Origin: Gemmatimonadota bacterium
GTDB taxonomy: Bacteria > Gemmatimonadota > Gemmatimonadetes > Gemmatimonadales > GWC2-71-9
DNA: 20,305 nucleotides
NCBI GenBank assembly: GCA_016713435.1
Contig: JADJPD010000028.1
Location: 1-20,305, forward strand
Direction of reading: 5' to 3'
Shown: piece by piece, positions 18,587-20,305 of the stretch
How the letters are laid out: every line of letters begins with the position of its first letter
How positions within the stretch are numbered: position 1 is the stretch's first letter
Translations under genes and position numbers: made by a program
Notes under the pieces: model-generated
Databases searched by the model: none
What the model saw: only the letters and a program-made list of their open reading frames with translations
Told to the model about the DNA's origin: nothing

Positions 18587-19150
18587 CTAGATCGGCGCGA
18601 AGAGCGCCGGTACGTCGATGACGAGCGCCGCTCCCGCGTCCGGCGCGGACCACGTGACGCGCTCCCGCGCCACCAGCGGGAAGGTGGCGCCCGGGGACCA
18701 GACCTCGATGGCCTCGGCGGCGAGGTCCACGAGCCAGTAGGTGGGGATGCCGGCGTCCTGGTAGAGGCGGCGCTTGGTGAAGCGGTCGGCGCGGGTGGTG
18801 GAGGGGCTCAGAAGTTCGACGACGAAGAGGAGGTCTCCGGCCTGGTACGGAGTCTCCTGGTTGTCGAGGGCGGCCGGGATGACGCCGAGGTCGGGTTCGA
18901 CGCGGGTGGTGGGACCGGCGTCGTACCCTTGCGGGGCGTAGCGCAGCACGGCGGTTCGGGCCTGCTCCAGGTACTTGCCGATGAGGCGGCCGAGGCGCTC
19001 CTGGATCCGCTGATGCCGGTTGGTGGGGGAGGGGCTCACCAGCAGTTCCCCGTAGACCACCTCGTAGCGGTTCCCGTCGTCGGGGAAGGCGTCCAGGGCC
19101 GAGGCCGGGAGGGACGGGCCGGGGATGGGGACGTCAGGGAGCGCAGGCAT
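18587..19150 (-). CDS. Uma2-family nuclease-like protein (DUF820), copy 1
   Basis: The 187-residue protein has RYEVVYGELLVSPSPTNRHQ, then VEPDLGVI, then LLFVVELLSPSTTRADRFTKRRLYQ and IPTYWLVD. This is the PD-(D/E)xK-like pattern of the Uma2 family: Asp in EPDL, Glu in VVEL, and Lys in TKRR. The biochemical role of the family is not settled. Start: ATG 19150 is chosen because a -10-like box ends 7 bp upstream; an in-frame ATG at 19156 is also possible. The stop is 40 bp before the kinase-TPR start, so the genes may be co-transcribed. Confidence 0.82.
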   Translation of the reverse strand: MPALPDVPIPGPSLPASALDAFPDDGNRYEVVYGELLVSPSPTNRHQRIQERLGRLIGKYLEQARTAVLRYAPQGYDAGPTTRVEPDLGVIPAALDNQETPYQAGDLLFVVELLSPSTTRADRFTKRRLYQDAGIPTYWLVDLAAEAIEVWSPGATFPLVARERVTWSAPDAGAALVIDVPALFAPI

Positions 19151-19157
19151 GGCCATA

Positions 19158-19186
19158 GGGTACGCTCGGCGGTGGGGGTTCTGCAA
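19158..19186 (-). promoter_or_regulatory. Candidate promoter of Uma2 copy 1 (shared leader)
   Basis: On the minus strand, TTGCAG (19186-19181) and GTACCC (19163-19158) are 17 bp apart. They lie in a 32-bp block (19161-19192) that is also found before Uma2 copy 2. The predicted transcript start lies at ATG 19150, with 7 bp between box and codon. Confidence 0.4.
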
Positions 19187-19190
19187 CTCG

Positions 19191-19216
19191 GCATCCGCCA
19201 ACATGCGGCCGGATGC
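19191..19216. terminator. Possible hairpin downstream of Uma2 copy 2
   Basis: GCATCCG (19191-19197) and CGGATGC (19210-19216) form a 7-bp stem with a 12-nt loop, 58 bp after the stop of Uma2 copy 2 on the minus strand. There is no U-tract, so terminator function is weakly supported. Confidence 0.25.
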
Positions 19217-19273
19217 GGCAGGGGTGGTAACCCGGATCCTGCACGCGTGGTCCCGGGGAACGCGCGCTGGTTG

Positions 19274-19906
19274 TCAGGCGCGGGGGTGGAAGAGCGCCGG
19301 CAGGTCCACCACGAGGTCGTGATCGCGGCCCGGTGCGCGCCAGCGGGCCTCCTGATGCATCTCGACCGGCGCGGCGGCGCCCGGGGTCCAGGCCTCGACC
19401 ACCTCGCGCCGCGGGTCCACCACCCAGCAGGTGCCGATGCCGGCGCGCTGGTAGCGGGCGCGCTTGGTGAAGCGGTCGGCGCGGACGCTGTCGGGGTCGA
19501 TCACTTCGGCCACGAAGCAGAGCGCCGACAGGGGCCACGGGTCATCGGTGCGGGCGATGGCACGCGGGAGAACGAGGATGTCGGGCAGGACCAGGGCGTC
19601 GGGCGGGGCCTCGGCCCAGACGTTCATGATGGCGTAGGGCGCCGGGTCCTGCTCCGCGTAGTCGTGCACGGCGTGCAGGAGATCCCTGAGGAGGCGCTGG
19701 TGCGCCATGGTGCAGCGCCAGGTGACGAGCAGCTCCCCGTCCACGAGCTCGAGGCGCTGGCCACGGCCGTGGAAGGGCTCGAGGGACTCGATGGAATGGT
19801 AGGGGCCGAGTGCGAGGAGTTCCGGTGGGAGGGTGGGCACCGGGGCGGGGTCGCCGAAGGGGAACTCGTCGTTCAGGCGTTCCCAGAAGGGGCGCGGGTG
19901 GGCCAT
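19274..19906 (-). CDS. Uma2-family nuclease-like protein (DUF820), copy 2
   Basis: The 210-residue protein shows QRLELVDGELLVTWRCTMAHQRLLRDLL, then LVLPDILVLPR (Asp), then LCFVAEVIDPDSVRADRFTKRARYQ (Glu, Lys) and GTCWVVD. It carries a longer N-terminal region than copy 1, including LLALGPYHSIESLEPFHGRG. Part of that extension is encoded by a sequence identical to half of a REP-like palindrome. It has the same strand and same upstream 32-bp block as copy 1, so the two are likely paralogues. ATG 19906 lies 6 bp after a -10-like box. Confidence 0.82.
   Translation of the reverse strand: MAHPRPFWERLNDEFPFGDPAPVPTLPPELLALGPYHSIESLEPFHGRGQRLELVDGELLVTWRCTMAHQRLLRDLLHAVHDYAEQDPAPYAIMNVWAEAPPDALVLPDILVLPRAIARTDDPWPLSALCFVAEVIDPDSVRADRFTKRARYQRAGIGTCWVVDPRREVVEAWTPGAAAPVEMHQEARWRAPGRDHDLVVDLPALFHPRA
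19799..19813. repeat. Half REP-like element inside Uma2 copy 2
   Basis: The 15 bases GTAGGGGCCGAGTGC are identical to the left arm and centre of the palindrome at 13506. The right arm is absent. It lies in the variable N-terminal part of the protein (encoding ALGPY on the minus strand), so it may be a remnant or chance. Confidence 0.4.
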
Positions 19907-19912
19907 GGCCGA

Positions 19913-19941
19913 GCATACGCTCGGCGGGCCGAGGGGCGCAA
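19913..19941 (-). promoter_or_regulatory. Candidate promoter of Uma2 copy 2 (shared leader)
   Basis: On the minus strand, TTGCGC (19941-19936) and GTATGC (19918-19913) are 17 bp apart. They lie within the block 19916-19947 that matches the block before copy 1 (TACGCTCGGCGG, ten variable bases, GCAACTCGGC). The predicted transcript start is at ATG 19906. Confidence 0.4.
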
Positions 19942-19962
19942 CTCGGCGGGGTGGGGGGCGGG

Positions 19963-20305
19963 TCAGCCCGGCGTGAAGAGCGCGGCCAGGTCGATGACGA
20001 GGGCTCGTCGGTGCCAGGGGCGAGCCACGTCAGGCGGTCGCGGAACAGGTCCGGGGAAGTGCGCACCGGGTCCAGACCTCCACGCAGGCGGCGTCCGGGT
20101 CGACGATCCATAGGCGGGGTACGCCCGCCTCCTGGTAGAGGCGCCGCTTGGCGAAGCGGTCGGCGCGGGCGGTGGAGGGGCTCAGGACCTCCACGACGAG
20201 GAGCAACTGGTCACGCGGTAGCGGCCGGTCTGGGCGGCGATGGCGGCGGGAATGGCGAAGAGGTCGGGGGAGGACGATGGTGTCGGGGCCGCCCTCCACC
20301 TCGAG
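19963..20305 (-). CDS. Uma2-family nuclease-like protein, copy 3 (partial, about four apparent frameshifts)
   Basis: The 5' end is outside the window. In order along the minus strand I read EGGPDTIVLP, then DLFAIPAAIAA (frame 2), then DQLLLVVEVLSPSTARADRFAKRRLYQEAGVPRLWIVDPDAACVEVWT, then FRDRLTWLAPGTDE, then LVIDLAALFTPG and a stop at 19965-19963. Each piece is good Uma2 sequence, including the Asp, Glu and Lys motif positions. The breaks are consistent with one extra base at 20266-20270 and one missing base each near 20232-20234, 20068-20070 and 20001-20003. No motif is lost by substitution, so the gene looks intact apart from the indels. Confidence 0.68.

Overview
This is a very G+C-rich window (roughly 70 % by eye) from a bacterium that is probably a member of the Gemmatimonadota or a close relative. 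The clues are one long orphan FtsX/MacB-type permease of the ADOP class, two membrane-associated Ser/Thr kinases (one fused to a TolB-N-like region and TPRs), several Uma2-type nucleases, and many secreted or lipoprotein genes. This assignment is inference from gene content; no rRNA or tRNA gene is seen.

Layout. Position 1-87 is the tail of an unknown gene, followed by a secreted rhodanese-like protein with a C-x4-CW motif (101-778) and a lipoprotein with three Ig-like modules and a lectin-like C-terminus (932-2627, two frameshifts). After a palindrome-rich gap (2628-2918) comes a minus-strand pair: an M1 metallopeptidase (5458-3812) and, 2 bp downstream, a Tat-exported DUF1460 amidase-like protein (3809-2919). 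A small EctC-like cupin (5678-6019) converges on a secreted phytase-like esterase (7470-6199). A beta-helix lipoprotein (7657-9102) converges, across a strong hairpin, on a Ser/Thr kinase (10152-9187). An ADOP permease (10448-12943) follows. A sulfur pair comes next: a small rhodanese (13199-13480) and a CoA-disulfide/persulfide reductase fused to rhodanese (13560-15254). The right end is accessory: a VapBC-like toxin-antitoxin pair, a kinase-TPR protein, and three successive Uma2 genes, all on the minus strand.

Two things cut across the window. First, palindromes built on GTAGGGGCCG...CGGCCCCTAC occur repeatedly between genes, sometimes as inverted pairs. One perfect 28-bp copy (15048-15075) lies in frame inside the rhodanese domain of the persulfide reductase. 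A second palindrome family (GTAGCGGCGGAGC) sits as an inverted pair at 10213-10307. Second, four genes are broken by about ten single-base indels. Nearly all are repaired by adding one G or C to a short G/C run, which suggests sequencing or assembly error, although decay of accessory genes is possible.

The most interesting items are the palindrome inside the coding region, the AT-rich operator-like site before the sulfur operon, the orphan EctC-like cupin that has lost two metal ligands, and a shared leader before two Uma2 genes whose spacing predicts leaderless transcripts.
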